Origin: Polaromonas sp. JS666 | GTDB lineage: Bacteria; Pseudomonadota; Gammaproteobacteria; Burkholderiales; Burkholderiaceae_C | Reading direction: 5' to 3' | Assembly: GCF_000013865.1 (NCBI RefSeq) | Contig: NC_007948.1 | Span: forward strand, 2,790,001 to 2,854,000 | Length of the DNA stretch: 64,000 bases | Part shown: in pieces, positions 48,450 to 57,519 of the stretch | Numbering within the stretch: the stretch's first letter is position 1 | Layout: every line of letters starts with the position of its first letter | Notes under the pieces: generated by a model | Database searches by the model: none | What the model saw: the letters and a program-made list of their open reading frames with translations, nothing else | Told to the model about the DNA's origin: nothing | Position numbers and translations under genes: made by a program

Positions 48450-49705
48450 GGGTGGCTGTCATCGGTGCCGGCATCATCGGCATCACCACCGCCTATGAAC
48501 TGGCGGCAGACGGCCACGAGGTGACCGTTATTGAACGCCGGAGCGCCGCGGCAGAGGAAACCAGCTTCGCCAACGCCGGTGTCGTGGCGCCGGGGTATGT
48601 CACCCCCTGGGCCGCACCCGGCATGCCGGGCAAGGTCATCAGCTACCTCTTCAGCCGCCACGCGCCCGTCAAGCTCGGCCTGCCGCTTTCGCGCCGCGAC
48701 ATCGCCTGGATGTGGAAGTGGTCTCGTGCCTGCAAACTGGAAAGTTACCTGGCCAACCGCGCGCGGCTGCAGCGCCTGGCGTTTTACAGCCGCGAAAGGT
48801 TGCATCAGCTCACGGAGGAGCTGAAGCTCGAATACGACGGCAGCCCCGGATACATGGTGCTGCTTCGCTCTGAAAAAGACAGCAAGCTGGTGCAGCCTGG
48901 TCTGCAGATGCTGCGCGAGGCCGGCGTGGCGTTCAGGGAAATCGGTGCTCACGAGGTGCGCCAGATCGAACCCGCGCTCAACCCTGACACCGCTTTTCTG
49001 GGCGCGGTGCATCTGCCCGACGATGAAGTTGCCAATTGCCGGCAGTTTGCCCTGCTGCTGAAGAACGAAGCCCAGCGCATCGGCGTGGATTTCGTATTCA
49101 ACACTGCGGTAGCCCGCTTGGATACTACCCAGCCAGCTACGCTTTTCTTAGCAGGAGACAACACACCGTATCGCTTTGACTCCGTCGTCATGTGCGCCGG
49201 CCTGGACTCCGCTGAGCTTCTTCGACCGCTTGGCCTGAACATTCCGATGACTGCCGTCTATGGATACTCCATTAGCGCGCCTATCCGTGAGCCGCTCAAT
49301 GCGCCGCGCAGCGCGCTGATGGACGAGCGCTACAAAGTGGCGATTTCCCGCCTGGGCAACCGCGTGCGCGTGGCTGGCAGTGCCGAAATCGGCGGCTCGC
49401 TCGATCACAAGCGAGCATCCTCCATCCAGACCCTGTACAAAGTGCTGCAAGACTGGTTTCCCGGTGCGGCCCAGCTCTCCAACAAGGGGGCCAGCGTGCA
49501 GGAATGGAAAGGCGCCAGGCCGATGCTGCCCGACGGCCCGCCCATCATCGGCGACAGCGGCATTTCCGGCCTCTGGCTCAACCTGGGCCATGGCTCCAGC
49601 GGCTGGGCACTCAGCTGCGGCAGCGCGCGGGCGCTGGCAGACCTGATGGCGGGCAGGCCCGCAGACATCGACATGCAAGGACTGGACATCAGCCGCCTGG
49701 GCTGA
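48446..49705 (+). CDS. dadA: D-amino acid dehydrogenase (DadA-type FAD oxidoreductase)
   Basis: 419 residues, close to the 416-432 of DadA. N-terminal FAD fold MRVAVIGAGIIGITTAYELA with DGHEVTVIERR, the SFANAGVVAPGYVTPWAAPG substrate region and the C-terminal GHGSSGWALSCGSARALADL. It oxidises D-amino acids to keto acids and passes electrons to the respiratory chain, at the inner face of the membrane. No alr/dadX racemase is adjacent, so a related substrate cannot be excluded. Confidence 0.88.
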   Translation: MRVAVIGAGIIGITTAYELAADGHEVTVIERRSAAAEETSFANAGVVAPGYVTPWAAPGMPGKVISYLFSRHAPVKLGLPLSRRDIAWMWKWSRACKLESYLANRARLQRLAFYSRERLHQLTEELKLEYDGSPGYMVLLRSEKDSKLVQPGLQMLREAGVAFREIGAHEVRQIEPALNPDTAFLGAVHLPDDEVANCRQFALLLKNEAQRIGVDFVFNTAVARLDTTQPATLFLAGDNTPYRFDSVVMCAGLDSAELLRPLGLNIPMTAVYGYSISAPIREPLNAPRSALMDERYKVAISRLGNRVRVAGSAEIGGSLDHKRASSIQTLYKVLQDWFPGAAQLSNKGASVQEWKGARPMLPDGPPIIGDSGISGLWLNLGHGSSGWALSCGSARALADLMAGRPADIDMQGLDISRLG

Positions 49706-49793
49706 ACGCGCAGAACGGCCAGCGCCTGTTCTTGCCGGCTCCTTCTGTCTGAAAGTATCAGCCAGGAACGCCATAAGACCGCACAATCATCCG

Positions 49794-51365
49794 ATGCACC
49801 ATCTGATGCACCATTCGATGCAGAAAATCACCAACGCCGTCAGCCAGCCGCTTTACAGCGTGGCAGCCACCCGCGAGCTTGAATTGCACGCAGCGGCCGG
49901 CCTGCCCCCGCACACGCTGATGCAGCGGGCGGGCCTCGCGGTGGCCCGCCTCGCACTGGCGCTGGCTCCGCATGCGCGGCGCATCTGGATCGCCTGCGGA
50001 CCCGGCAACAACGGTGGCGACGGCTTCGAAGCCGCCCTGCACCTGCACCAGTGGGGCAAGACGGTGGTCGTCACCTGGACCGGCCTGCCGCCCGGAAAAA
50101 CCAGCCTGCCGGCGGATGCCGATGCCTCCCGCCAGCGGGCCCTTGCGGCAGGCGTTCCGATGTCGGCTCAGCCCCCGGAGGATTTTGATTTCTGCATCGA
50201 TGCCCTGCTGGGTATTGGCGCCCGGCTGGAGCCGGCTCGCGCGGGCACGGGCTCGATGCAGCAATGGCTGGATGCGATGCAAGCCAGCGCCGCACCGCGG
50301 CTGGCCGTGGATGTACCGACCGGGCTGGATGCTGATACGGGCACCACAAACGCTGCAAAACCAATAGCACACGGCTCGCGTTTCACCACGGAAAATGATC
50401 TTTTTACCTTGAGTCTTTTGACACTGAAGCCAGGCCTGTTCACCGCCAGCGGGCGCGACCTGGCCGGCCAGGTCTGGTTTGATGATCTGGGGGTTGCAGC
50501 CAACCCCTCACTGGCGACAGTGCCTGACGCCTGGCTTCTGGGCGCGGATCGGGTGGCGCGATCCGCGCGAGCGGGTGCGGCCCACGCCAGCCACAAGGGC
50601 AGCTTTGGTGATGTCGCCGTCGTGGGTGGTGAATCCGCCTCCGGCAGGCATATGACGGGCGCCGCCCTGCTGGCCGCCCGAGCGGCACTGCATGCGGGCG
50701 CCGGCCGAGTGTATGTGGCTCTGCTCACCGGCGTCGGTGAGGCCTCCCTGAATGTCGATCCGGCGCAGCCAGAACTCATGTTCCGCAGCCCCGAAGCGCT
50801 GAACCTGAAGCAGCAGGTCGTGGTGTGCGGGTGCGGCGGCGGAGAAGCGGTCAAGACCGTCCTGCCCAAAATACTGTCAGCCGCCCCGCGGGTGGTGCTG
50901 GATGCCGACGCGCTCAATGCAATTGCCGCAGACCCACAACTGCAAACCCAGCTGAAGGCGCGCCATTACCGCGGGCTCGGCACGGTGCTGACACCTCATC
51001 CGCTGGAGGCCGCGCGCTTGCTTGGCACAACAACCCCTGACGTGCAGGCCGACCGCCTTGCAACGGCCCGGCAACTGGCCAGCCGGTTTCAGTGTGTCGT
51101 GGTACTCAAGGGCTCGGGCAGTGTCATCGCCGTACCGGGCCAGCCACCCTGCATCAACGCCAGCGGCAACGCCTTGCTGGCCACACCGGGCACCGGCGAT
51201 GTGCTGGCAGGCATGATCGGAGCCGCCATGGCAGGCGGACAAGGTCCTTTTGAGGCGGCCTGCAGCGCGGTGTTTGCCCATGGAAACCTGGCCGACGCAT
51301 GGGCCACCCGCCAGCCGGGCGTGACGCTGACTGCGTCGACGCTGGCGGGCAACGCCCGCTGCTAG
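49794..51365 (+). CDS. nnrD: Bifunctional NAD(P)HX epimerase/dehydratase
   Basis: 523 residues. Residues 10-215 are the YjeF_N epimerase part (CGPGNNGGDGFEAALHLHQW and AVDVPTGLDADTG); residues 240-523 are the ADP-dependent dehydratase (HKGSFGDVAVVGGESASGRH, GTVLTPHPLEAARLLG, TPGTGDVLAGMIGAAMAGGQ). It repairs hydrated NADH/NADPH. Residues about 186-204 (NAAKPIAHGSRFTTENDLF) look like an extra insertion and contain the interspersed repeat words. The start is uncertain; ATGs at 49794, 49806 and 49818 are all possible. The stop shares CTAG with the convergent yggT stop. Confidence 0.95.
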   Translation: MHHLMHHSMQKITNAVSQPLYSVAATRELELHAAAGLPPHTLMQRAGLAVARLALALAPHARRIWIACGPGNNGGDGFEAALHLHQWGKTVVVTWTGLPPGKTSLPADADASRQRALAAGVPMSAQPPEDFDFCIDALLGIGARLEPARAGTGSMQQWLDAMQASAAPRLAVDVPTGLDADTGTTNAAKPIAHGSRFTTENDLFTLSLLTLKPGLFTASGRDLAGQVWFDDLGVAANPSLATVPDAWLLGADRVARSARAGAAHASHKGSFGDVAVVGGESASGRHMTGAALLAARAALHAGAGRVYVALLTGVGEASLNVDPAQPELMFRSPEALNLKQQVVVCGCGGGEAVKTVLPKILSAAPRVVLDADALNAIAADPQLQTQLKARHYRGLGTVLTPHPLEAARLLGTTTPDVQADRLATARQLASRFQCVVVLKGSGSVIAVPGQPPCINASGNALLATPGTGDVLAGMIGAAMAGGQGPFEAACSAVFAHGNLADAWATRQPGVTLTASTLAGNARC

Positions 51366-51931
51366 ACCAGCACCATCAAGCCGATTTGCAGTACCAGCAG
51401 CAGTACCAGTGCTGACAGGTCCAACCCACCGACGGTAGGAATCACACGCCGCAGCGGCGTTAACAGCGGCTCGGCAAGGCGGGCCAGCAAGCCATAAGCC
51501 GGTGAGCCGGGCTGGATCCAGGACATGATGGCATAGCCCAGTACCAGGATAAACAGCGTCTGCAACGCCACCCGGATCAGCATCTTCAACGCAAACGCCA
51601 GCAGGCTCACAAAGGCCGCGGGCCCCAACGCAGAGGCCCAGGAGGTCGCGCCAAGCACCACACCAAACAGCAGCCCCCACAACAGGGCGTAGCCCAGCGC
51701 CAACACGGCGGCGGCCAGCACACTCGCCCAGTCCACCCGGGACCGGGTCAGCGCCTTGGGCAGCGCACGCCGCAGCGGTTTGACCAGCCAGTCCGTCACC
51801 GCCATGACAAAGCTGCCCGGCTGCGCGCTCATGTTGACCCTCACCCAGTTCATCCAGGCGCGCAAGAGCGCAGCGGCGATCAGCAGGAAGAAAAATGTCT
51901 CAAGCAGGAAGTCCAGAATGCGGATCAGCAT
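51362..51931 (-). CDS. yggT: YggT-family membrane protein
   Basis: 189 residues with two YggT repeats, each with a pair of hydrophobic helices (LLETFFFLLIAAALLRAWMN and VALQTLFILVLGYAIMSWIQ) and the PGS/PLLRP-like turns (LTPLRRVIPTVGGLDLSALV). An inner-membrane protein of unclear role, possibly in cell shape or osmotic resistance. Converges with nnrD. Confidence 0.9.
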   Translation of the reverse strand: MLIRILDFLLETFFFLLIAAALLRAWMNWVRVNMSAQPGSFVMAVTDWLVKPLRRALPKALTRSRVDWASVLAAAVLALGYALLWGLLFGVVLGATSWASALGPAAFVSLLAFALKMLIRVALQTLFILVLGYAIMSWIQPGSPAYGLLARLAEPLLTPLRRVIPTVGGLDLSALVLLLVLQIGLMVLV

Positions 51932-51957
51932 AAATTTTCAGGCAAGCCAAGAGGATT

Positions 51958-51992
51958 AAAAAAGCCGAAAACGTCAGCGGCGAGGCTTTTTT
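51958..51992 (-). terminator. Hairpin terminator at the end of rnr
   Basis: On the minus strand AAAAAAGCC (51984-51992) pairs with GGCTTTTTT (51958-51966), so the stem begins inside the last codons of rnr and ends in a T-run. A 17-base loop separates the arms. Confidence 0.7.
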
Positions 51993-54370
51993 CCCTGCTT
52001 CCGACTGGCACTGCCGGCCGATTTTTTCACCGCAGCCTTGAGCGCCTGAATCGGCGATTCGGGTGTCCTGTCGGCGCCTCGGTCCGTGACGGCGTCTCGC
52101 CTTGCGGTCCCGCTACCCGTACCGCGGCCGCCGGAGCGCGCCTCGGAGCGTTTTCCTGCGCCCTTGCCTGCACGCTGCCCCCCGGCCTTGCGCGAAGAAG
52201 TACCCCGCTCCTGCGCCGGCAACTCCCCGGAATGGCCGCCGGTCTTGTCCTTCATGGCACGGCCCAGCAACGCTTCGCCCTCATGCACCAGGCGGAAATC
52301 GATCTTGCGGCCGTCCAGGTCGACCCGGCTGACCTGCACCCGCACCCGCGTGCCAATCGCGTAGCGGATGCCGGTGCGCTCACCGCGCAGTTCCTGCCGG
52401 GCCTCGTCAAAGCGAAAGTACTCGCCGCCGAGCTCGGTGATGTGCACCAGGCCTTCCACATACATGGCGTCCAGCGTGACAAAGATGCCAAAACCCGTTG
52501 CCGCCGTCACCACGCCGCCAAACTCCTCGCCCAGATGCTCGCGCATGTACTTGCACTTGAGCCAGGCTTCAACGTCGCGGCTGGCCTCGTCGGCACGCCG
52601 CTCGTTGGCGCTGCAGTGCAGGCCGGCAGCCTGCCAGGCCAGCTGGTCAGCACTGATTTTTTTGGGCTTTTCCGACGGATCCCTGACACGGGAGGCCAGC
52701 CGCTTGGACAGCTTGGCCTCGGCCTCGCCCGGTGTGGGCAATACCGGCAGCTGGTATTTGGACTTGGTCAGCGCTGCCTTGATCACGCGGTGCACCAGCA
52801 GGTCGGGGTAACGACGGATGGGGCTGGTGAAGTGGGTATAGGCCTCATAGGCCAGGCCAAAATGGCCGCTGTTGATCGGTGTGTAAATAGCCTGCTGCAT
52901 GGAGCGCAGCAGCATGGAATGGATCTGCTGCGCATCGGGCCGGTCTTTGGTCGCAACGGCAATCTGCTGGAACTCACCGGGCGTCGGCTCCTCGCCAATC
53001 GTCATGCCCACGCCCAGCGCCTTGAGGTAGTTGCGCAACATCTCCTTCTTTTCAGGGGTCGGGCCTTCATGCACGCGGTAGAGACCCACATGCTTGCTCT
53101 GCTCGATGAAATCGGCCGAGCACACATTCGCCGCCAGCATGGCCTCTTCAATCAGGCGGTGCGCCACGTTGCGGGTGCGCGGCACGATCTTCTCGATACG
53201 CCCTGCTTCGTCGCACACGATCTGGGTCTCGGTGGTCTCAAAATCGACGGCGCCGCGCACGCCCCGCTCCTTCAGGAGAGCCTGGTACACATCGTGCAAA
53301 TTCAGCAAGTGCGGAACCAGTGCCTTGCGTTGCGCCGCCTCGGGGCCGCGCGTGTTGGCCAGAATGGCGGCTACTTCGGTGTAGGTAAGCCGGGCATGGC
53401 TGAACATCACGGCCGGGTAAAACTGGTAGGCGTGAACCTCGCCCTTGGCGTTGATCAGCATGTCGCACACCATGCACAGGCGCTCAACATTGGGGTTGAG
53501 CGAACACAAGCCGTTCGACAGTTTTTCCGGCAGCATGGGAATCACGCGGCGCGGAAAATACACGCTGGTGGCACGGTCATAGGCATCGATGTCAATGGCG
53601 CTGCCGGTTTCCACGTAATGGCTCACGTCTGCAATCGCCACAAGCAGACGCCAGCCCTTGCCACGACCCACTTTGGCAGGCTCGCAATAGACGGCATCGT
53701 CAAAATCGCGGGCATCTTCTCCGTCAATGGTTACCAGGGAAATGTCTGTAAGGTCCACGCGGTGTTTTTTATCCGCCGGTCGCACCGCGTCGGGCAGGGT
53801 GCGCGCCAGGGCCAATGCTTCGTCGCTGAATTCGTGCGGCACGCCGTATTTGCGCACGGCGATCTCGATCTCCATGCCTGGATCGTCAATTTCACCCAGC
53901 ACTTCCACCACCCGCCCCACCGGTTGGCCAAACAGTGCCGGCGGTTCGGTCAGTTGCACCACCACGACCTGGCCGCTCTTGGCCGTGCCCGTCGCCCCTT
54001 TGGGGATCAGGATATCCTGGCCGTAGCGCTTGTCTTCGGGCGCTACCAGCCAGACACCGCTTTCCTGCAGCAGACGGCCAATGATGGGGTTGGGCGAGCG
54101 CTCGATGATTTCGGTGACGCGTCCTTCGGGCCGGTTTTTCCGGTCGTGCCGCACGATGCGTGCCTTGACGCGGTCCTTGTGCAGCACCGCGCGCATTTCG
54201 TTGGGCGGCAGGTAAATGTCGGGTTCGCCGTCGTCGCGCAGAACGAAACCGTGGCCGTCGCGGTGGCCGGAAACCGTACCCTCGAATTCAGCGAGGAGTC
54301 CGGACGATGCGCCGGAATTTTGATGCGATGTTTTGATAGGAAATCTCTTTTCGTGAAGCGTCACAGGCAA
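51974..54370 (-). CDS. rnr: Ribonuclease R
   Basis: 798 residues. Order: N-terminal cold-shock/OB domains (GTVSGHRDGHGFVLRDDGEP), RNB catalytic core (DISLVTIDGEDARDFDDAVY, carrying the metal aspartates), S1 domain (GVVTAATGFGIFVTLDAMYV), then a basic low-complexity tail of about 90 residues (SRKAGGQRAGKGAGKRSEAR). It degrades structured RNA 3' to 5' and takes part in rRNA quality control. The start is uncertain: TTG at 54370 or GTG at 54364; no ATG fits. The frame is on the minus strand with no clear ribosome site. Confidence 0.95.
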   Translation of the reverse strand: MPVTLHEKRFPIKTSHQNSGASSGLLAEFEGTVSGHRDGHGFVLRDDGEPDIYLPPNEMRAVLHKDRVKARIVRHDRKNRPEGRVTEIIERSPNPIIGRLLQESGVWLVAPEDKRYGQDILIPKGATGTAKSGQVVVVQLTEPPALFGQPVGRVVEVLGEIDDPGMEIEIAVRKYGVPHEFSDEALALARTLPDAVRPADKKHRVDLTDISLVTIDGEDARDFDDAVYCEPAKVGRGKGWRLLVAIADVSHYVETGSAIDIDAYDRATSVYFPRRVIPMLPEKLSNGLCSLNPNVERLCMVCDMLINAKGEVHAYQFYPAVMFSHARLTYTEVAAILANTRGPEAAQRKALVPHLLNLHDVYQALLKERGVRGAVDFETTETQIVCDEAGRIEKIVPRTRNVAHRLIEEAMLAANVCSADFIEQSKHVGLYRVHEGPTPEKKEMLRNYLKALGVGMTIGEEPTPGEFQQIAVATKDRPDAQQIHSMLLRSMQQAIYTPINSGHFGLAYEAYTHFTSPIRRYPDLLVHRVIKAALTKSKYQLPVLPTPGEAEAKLSKRLASRVRDPSEKPKKISADQLAWQAAGLHCSANERRADEASRDVEAWLKCKYMREHLGEEFGGVVTAATGFGIFVTLDAMYVEGLVHITELGGEYFRFDEARQELRGERTGIRYAIGTRVRVQVSRVDLDGRKIDFRLVHEGEALLGRAMKDKTGGHSGELPAQERGTSSRKAGGQRAGKGAGKRSEARSGGRGTGSGTARRDAVTDRGADRTPESPIQALKAAVKKSAGSASRKQGKKPRR

Positions 54371-54706
54371 CAGCCTACAGCCTAACAGGCGGCAGGCCGT
54401 TAAACCGGGCTCTGAAAACCCGTGGACTTGAAGCTGGGTTGGCCATGTCTGAATCCATATTTATGTTTGTATCAGATACTGACCATGATTGATAAAAAGC
54501 GGTGCCGTGAAATCGGGATATACCGCTGTAGCAGTGGGAGCCTTGCGACACCGGCATCGTTCGCAGGATTTCATCGGGCTGGCTGGCCGTCTACGGCCCT
54601 TGCAATTTGGAAGCACCGAAAAAACGCCGGATTCCCATCTGAAATTTGAAATATTTTCGGGGACCAACTCGATAAGGTGCCGATGTAATGGTACACTGCT
54701 TGCTGT
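54371..54706. other. Gap between rnr and tRNA-Leu
   Basis: 336 bases. It should hold the leftward rnr promoter and the rightward tRNA promoter. For the tRNA there is an extended -10, TGGTACACT (54689-54697), nine bases before the tRNA, with TCGATA (54669-54674) as a weak -35. A 27-codon leftward frame (MDSDMANPASS...) ends five bases before rnr; I see no reason to call it a gene. Confidence 0.5.
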
Positions 54707-54791
54707 GCCCGGGTGGCGGAATTGGTAGACGCGCACGGTTCAGGTCCGTGTATCGCAAGATGTGGAGATTCGAGTTCTCTCCCGGGCACCA
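54707..54791 (+). tRNA. tRNA-Leu (anticodon CAG)
   Basis: 85 bases including encoded CCA. The acceptor GCCCGGG pairs with CCCGGGC before ACCA. Anticodon stem CACGG / CCGTG with loop TTCAGGT puts CAG at 54741-54743. A long variable arm follows, as in leucine tRNAs. A terminator follows 35 bases later. Confidence 0.97.
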
Positions 54792-54826
54792 AAATTACTC
54801 AACGTACGCAAGTACAGCCAAATCAA

Positions 54827-54852
54827 GGCCACTGTCTCCAGTGGCCTTTTTT
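54827..54852 (+). terminator. Terminator after tRNA-Leu
   Basis: GGCCACT and AGTGGCC form a perfect 7-bp stem with loop GTCTCC, followed by TTTTTT. Confidence 0.9.
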
Positions 54853-55011
54853 GCTTTTTGGCCGCTGCCCGCAATCGCGATTGTCTTCGTGATCGGGCCA
54901 ATAAAAAGCGCCCGAATCCGAATTCATACGCTATTTTCGTCCGCCATATGGGCACGCAAGCTGGTGCGCATGGGGCGGCTGAAAATCCGCCCCGCTGAAG
55001 CGGGAAATGAA

Positions 55012-56421
55012 TCAGACCGGTATGGCCACCAGGTCGTGGCCCTGGGTTCCGACAATACGGGCCCGGGTGAACTCACCCACCTTGAGTGTCTTGCTGATTT
55101 TCTCGGGCGGCAGCAGTTTGACCACGCCATCAATCTCGGGCGCGTCCGCATACGAGCGGCCCGTGCCGCCCTTGCGGCCCAAGGCCGGCGCTGAATCGAC
55201 GAGCACCTGCATCGTGGCGCCGACGCGCTGCTGCAGCTTCAGGCTTGAAACCTCCTCAGCCACGGCCATGAAGCGCGCCCGCCGCTCTTCACGCACCTCC
55301 AGCGGCAGCATGCCGGGAATGTCATTGGCGGTAGCGCCCTCCACCGCACTGTAGGCAAAACAGCCTGCACGGTCGATGCGGGCCTCGCGCATGAACTCCA
55401 GCAAGTGCGCGAATTCAGCTTCGGTTTCCCCCGGAAAGCCGGCAATAAAGGTACTGCGAATCACAATTTCGGGACAGATCTCGCGCCAGCGTGCAATGCG
55501 CTCAAGATTTTTCTCGCCGCTGGCTGGGCGTTTCATGCGCTTCAAAACATCAGGGTGACTGTGCTGCAAAGGCACATCCAGGTAAGGCAGGACCTTGCCG
55601 GTGGCCATCAGCGGGAGCACCTCGTCGACGCTGGGGTAAGGGTACACATAGTGCAGGCGAACCCAGGCACCATAGGGCTCGGCAATATCGCCCAGCGCCT
55701 GGACCAGTTCCAGCATGCGGGTCTTGACCGGCTTGCCATCCCAGAAACCGGTGCGGTACTTCACATCCACGCCATAGGCGGAGGTGTCCTGGCTGATCAC
55801 CAGCAGTTCTTTCACGCCCCCTTCAAACAACGCGCGTGCTTCGTTCAGCACATCGCCGATGGGCCGGGACACCAGGTCGCCACGCATGGAAGGGATGATG
55901 CAAAAGGTGCAGCGATGGTTGCAGCCTTCGCTGATCTTCAGATAGGCATAGTGCTTCGGTGTGAGCTTGATGCCCGCAATGCCAAACGCATTGGGCACCA
56001 GGTCCACAAACGGGTCATGCGGCTTGGGCAAGTTCAGGTGCACCGCATCCATGACCTCTTGCGTGGCGTGCGGGCCGGTCACAGCCAGCACGCTGGGGTG
56101 CATCTGGCGCACCAGGTTGCCAGCACCCTCGCCGCCCTTGGCCCCCAGGCAGCCGGTCACGATGACCCTGCCGTTTTCTGCCAGCGCCTCGCCGATGGTG
56201 TCCAGGCTTTCCTTGACCGCGTCGTCAATGAAGCCGCAGGTGTTGACGATCACCAGGTCTGCGCCCTCAAAGGTCTTGGACGTCTGATAGCCCTCAGCAC
56301 TCAATTGTGTGAGTATCAACTCGGAATCGGTCAGCGCCTTGGGGCAGCCCAGGCTGACAAACCCGACACGGGGGGCCGGTTTGGTGGAGATTGCTGTCAT
56401 CGGGGAAAGTACTTCGCTCAT
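55012..56421 (-). CDS. rimO: Ribosomal protein S12 methylthiotransferase
   Basis: 469 residues. N-terminal UPF0004 domain ([18 protein letters not shown]; Cys residues for the extra 4Fe-4S cluster also in IVNTCGFID and [10 protein letters not shown]), radical-SAM core with CNHRCTFC, and a C-terminal TRAM domain. It methylthiolates Asp89 of S12 (E. coli numbering). The start at 56421 has GAGG very close upstream; the ATG at 56400 is an alternative. Follows phaR on the same strand. Confidence 0.97.
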   Translation of the reverse strand: MSEVLSPMTAISTKPAPRVGFVSLGCPKALTDSELILTQLSAEGYQTSKTFEGADLVIVNTCGFIDDAVKESLDTIGEALAENGRVIVTGCLGAKGGEGAGNLVRQMHPSVLAVTGPHATQEVMDAVHLNLPKPHDPFVDLVPNAFGIAGIKLTPKHYAYLKISEGCNHRCTFCIIPSMRGDLVSRPIGDVLNEARALFEGGVKELLVISQDTSAYGVDVKYRTGFWDGKPVKTRMLELVQALGDIAEPYGAWVRLHYVYPYPSVDEVLPLMATGKVLPYLDVPLQHSHPDVLKRMKRPASGEKNLERIARWREICPEIVIRSTFIAGFPGETEAEFAHLLEFMREARIDRAGCFAYSAVEGATANDIPGMLPLEVREERRARFMAVAEEVSSLKLQQRVGATMQVLVDSAPALGRKGGTGRSYADAPEIDGVVKLLPPEKISKTLKVGEFTRARIVGTQGHDLVAIPV

Positions 56422-56507
56422 GGCCTCTATTGTCTCAGAGCAGGCAGAGCCGGGAGCGGACAGGGCCGCGATGGCCCTGCATGCACATCAGGCAGAAAAT
56501 TGAGTGT

Positions 56508-57125
56508 TCAGCGCTTCAGGCCAAAAGCCGACAACATCTGCTCACTCTGCTTTTGCATTTGCTCTTGCATCTGCGTAAAAACGCTTTTGGACTGCTCGAC
56601 ATAGGTGCCCAGCATGCCCTGCATCATGGGTGACTGCGCATTCAGGAATTGCGCCCATTTTTCCGGGCTCAGTCCCTTGGACTGCTCAGCCATCTTCACT
56701 TGCAGATCCATGAAACTCTGGACGTTCTTCTCGAGGTAGGCGCCCATGAAGCTCTGCATTGCATTGCCGTAAAAACGGATGATGTTGGCCAGCACGGCCT
56801 CGGTAAACATCGGTGCGCCGCCGGTTTCTTCTTCCAGAATGATCTGCAGAAGGATGCTGCGCGTCAGGTCTTCGTTGTTCTTGGCATCGCGCACCACAAA
56901 CGGTGCGCTGTCCATCACCAGCTGCCGCACTTCGGTCAGGGTGATGTAGGTTGAGGTTTCGGTGTCGTACAGCCGCCGGTTCGGGTACTTCTTGATGATC
57001 CGCGGTGCTGCAGCCTCGACAGCGGCAGCTTTGCCGCTGGTGGCATCGGGAGCGCCGTCCGCAGGGGACGAGCCCAGCGAAGGTGGCACACCCGGTTTCG
57101 GGCTGATGGATTTTCTTTTTTGCAC
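56508..57125 (-). CDS. phaR: Polyhydroxyalkanoate synthesis repressor PhaR
   Basis: 205 residues from a GTG start with GAGGAG six bases upstream. After a 40-residue Pro/Ala leader comes the conserved DNA-binding part IIKKYPNRRLYDTETSTYIT and the PHB-accumulation domain (FYGNAMQSFMGAYLEKNVQS), then a Gln/Met-rich coiled coil (QMQEQMQKQSEQMLSAF). PhaR represses phasin genes and binds PHB granules. No phaCAB genes lie in the window. Lies between tRNA-Val and rimO. Confidence 0.96.
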   Translation of the reverse strand: MQKRKSISPKPGVPPSLGSSPADGAPDATSGKAAAVEAAAPRIIKKYPNRRLYDTETSTYITLTEVRQLVMDSAPFVVRDAKNNEDLTRSILLQIILEEETGGAPMFTEAVLANIIRFYGNAMQSFMGAYLEKNVQSFMDLQVKMAEQSKGLSPEKWAQFLNAQSPMMQGMLGTYVEQSKSVFTQMQEQMQKQSEQMLSAFGLKR

Positions 57126-57277
57126 TGATTACTCCTCTGAACGACGGCCTGCGTCAAAGCGACAGGGTTCGGTACATTCTAGGAAGTCTGGATATACACA
57201 ATCCCCTTGGTTTACCCTGTGTAAATAGCGGCACCAAAAAAGTGATGCAGTATTTCCGGGTCAACCTTTTGAAGGAT

Positions 57278-57354
57278 TGGTAGGCGCGATTGGACTCGAA
57301 CCAACGACCCCCACCATGTCAAGGTGGTGCTCTAACCAGCTGAGCTACGCGCCT
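57278..57354 (-). tRNA. tRNA-Val (anticodon GAC)
   Basis: 77 bases with encoded CCA. On the minus strand AGGCGCG pairs with CGCGCCT before ACCA; the D arm is GCTCAGCTGGTTAGAGC, the anticodon stem CCACC / GGTGG with loop TTGACAT, and the T arm contains GTTCGAGT. Anticodon bases are 57318-57320. Confidence 0.97.
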
Positions 57355-57393
57355 AAAAACTGTTCGAAGCTGCTATTGTAGCAGAGAGAATGT

Positions 57394-57503
57394 GGCCCCC
57401 ACGCTCGTTCACTGCGTGTAACTCGCTGCCCCCCCGAGGGGGCGCATTTTTCCTGGGGGCGGCCCGGCGGAAAAACCTTGGCCCCCACGTTCGCTCACTG
57501 CGT
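57394..57503. repeat. Pair of 24-bp direct repeats around a GC hairpin
   Basis: GGCCCCCACGCTCGTTCACT at 57394 and GGCCCCCACGTTCGCTCACT at 57480, each ending GCGT, differ at two positions. Between them a G/C stem (GCCCCC / GGGGGC) is followed by GCATTTTT on the plus strand. It occupies the 165-base gap between tRNA-Val and relA and looks like a family of intergenic repeats common in comamonads. Confidence 0.75.
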
Positions 57504-57519
57504 CGGCTTCTATGCCAAC

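Noticed and set aside
54375-54557. Short leftward frame just before rnr
   Set aside because: No ribosome site, composition not protein-like, and too close to the tRNA promoter region.
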